From the NCBI RefSeq assembly GCF_025060755.1, contig NZ_JANYUY010000014.1, positions 1 through 64,000 of the forward strand: a stretch of DNA of 64,000 nucleotides, given 5' to 3'. The number at the start of each line of letters is the position of its first letter. Within the stretch, counting starts at the first letter, position 1. Shown here piece after piece: positions 63,417 to 64,000 of this stretch. Under the pieces are notes generated by a model. The model was not told where the DNA came from. It saw only the letters and a program-made list of their open reading frames with translations, and ran no database searches. Made by a program: the position numbers and the translations under genes. Origin of the DNA: Paenibacillus doosanensis (GTDB lineage: Bacteria > Bacillota > Bacilli > Paenibacillales > NBRC-103111).

Positions 63417-64000
63417 TTAGAAAAATTCATAAAGCCCGTTTTCAAAATATCGATATTCCCGCTCGCTTATGATCTTTCTTCCGTACCCTTCGAAGAAAGC
63501 TTCTCTCTCCGCATCCGTTTCCATAGCGCCGGGCTTCGGACGAACGGCCAAAGATACGTCATATCTCGGGTCGCCGAACGCCCCGCCGCTCCAGTCAATA
63601 ATCCCCGTTATGCTTCCGTCATGAACCAGCGCGTTATCGAGGGTGAAATCGCCGTGAATTAGCGTGTTTTCGATGGGCGCAGGCTTGCTTCTCTTCAATA
63701 ATTCCAGCAGCTCCGCCGTTCCGTCGGTAGCGTAACGGGCAAGGTTGAACTCCGCCTTGCGCAGCATGTCGTCCAGCCAATCGGCATCGCCCACGAGTGC
63801 TTCGGGGCAGAGAGCCGCATGAATTTGCGCCAAACTTGCGCCGAAACGGAAGATCAACTCCTGCTTCTTGTCCGCACTGTTCTCCTTGGTCAATGCCTCT
63901 CTTAACGTTTCGCCTTCAAAACATTGCAGCAAAGCCCACGACTGGTTCTCCTCTTTTTGTTCGACGAACCGGTATACGCGGGGAACGGGCAGCGCGGCAC
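63417..64000 (-). CDS. Aminoglycoside phosphotransferase family protein, partial
   Basis: The frame continues without a stop from 63417 to the window edge, so only the C-terminal about 195 residues are present. The catalytic loop LIHGDFTLDNAL and the metal-binding GIIDWSGGAFGDPRYDVSLA mark the APH/choline-kinase fold. It may phosphorylate an antibiotic or small alcohol. The TTG start at 63932 is internal to the real gene: upstream codons (YRFVEQKEENQSWA) read as family sequence. Confidence 0.88.
   Translation of the reverse strand, partial: AALPVPRVYRFVEQKEENQSWALLQCFEGETLREALTKENSADKKQELIFRFGASLAQIHAALCPEALVGDADWLDDMLRKAEFNLARYATDGTAELLELLKRSKPAPIENTLIHGDFTLDNALVHDGSITGIIDWSGGAFGDPRYDVSLAVRPKPGAMETDAEREAFFEGYGRKIISEREYRYFENGLYEFF

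Overview
The window looks like chromosomal DNA from a GC-rich, low-GC-phylum Gram-positive of the Paenibacillus type. The signs are strong Shine-Dalgarno sequences (GGAGG class), frequent GTG/TTG starts, YesM/YesN-type two-component pairs beside LplB/YtcP-type sugar permeases, lipoprotein-anchored binding proteins, and dispersed intergenic repeats. The genus is an inference from gene content. I saw no rRNA, tRNA, CRISPR array or complete insertion sequence.

Layout. (1) 1-3.6 kb: a visibly AT-richer block of stand-alone accessory genes (P-loop kinase, phosphotransferase, Nudix hydrolase, DUF1835 protein). (2) 3.8-17.1 kb: an anaerobic-metabolism island with a class II aldolase, hemerythrin plus formate/nitrite transporter, 3-hydroxyacyl-CoA dehydrogenase plus acetate kinase, a DoxX protein, a second hemerythrin, and adhE-pflB-pflA. 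Four promoters here carry a TGTGA-N6-TCACA (Fnr/Crp-type) site at exactly the same distance from a -10 box, corresponding to -41.5. A fifth site lies in front of adhE but in different geometry. (3) 17.1-20.5 kb: a G1-family glutamic peptidase, an AraC regulator and an SDR. (4) 20.8-27.7 kb: a five-gene, fully overlapping operon (ketosynthase III/OleA-like, ATP-grasp ligase, OleD-like reductase, metallo-beta-lactamase-fold hydrolase, F390-synthetase-like adenylating enzyme), followed after a repeat-filled gap by another SDR. This is the best candidate for an undescribed biosynthetic system. (5) 28.1-34.1 kb: a complete 2-aminoethylphosphonate uptake and phosphonatase operon behind a probable PhoP box. 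(6) 34.2-47.3 kb: a DeoR regulator, a decayed binding-protein/oxidoreductase locus joined by a deletion, a sugar isomerase-like protein, a YdjC deacetylase, and a YesM/YesN-controlled ABC importer with a CocE-type hydrolase. (7) 47.5-55.9 kb, minus strand: a ROK-regulated amino-sugar operon (Na+ symporter, AGE epimerase, ceramidase-like hydrolase, nagB, nagA, SIS protein) with a palindromic operator candidate. (8) 56-64 kb: an FhuF-like iron-sulfur protein, YhaM exoribonuclease, an OmpR-type two-component pair, a 156-bp palindromic repeat, DUF2306 and DJ-1-like genes, nnr, and a phosphotransferase cut by the window end.

How it works together. The 3.8-17 kb island would convert pyruvate to formate, acetyl-CoA, acetate and ethanol when oxygen is low and export formate, with hemerythrins sensing or handling O2/NO. 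The phn operon imports 2-aminoethylphosphonate under phosphate starvation and releases phosphate. The minus-strand operon feeds N-acetylated amino sugars to fructose 6-phosphate. Product names rest on motifs read by eye; no database search was run.
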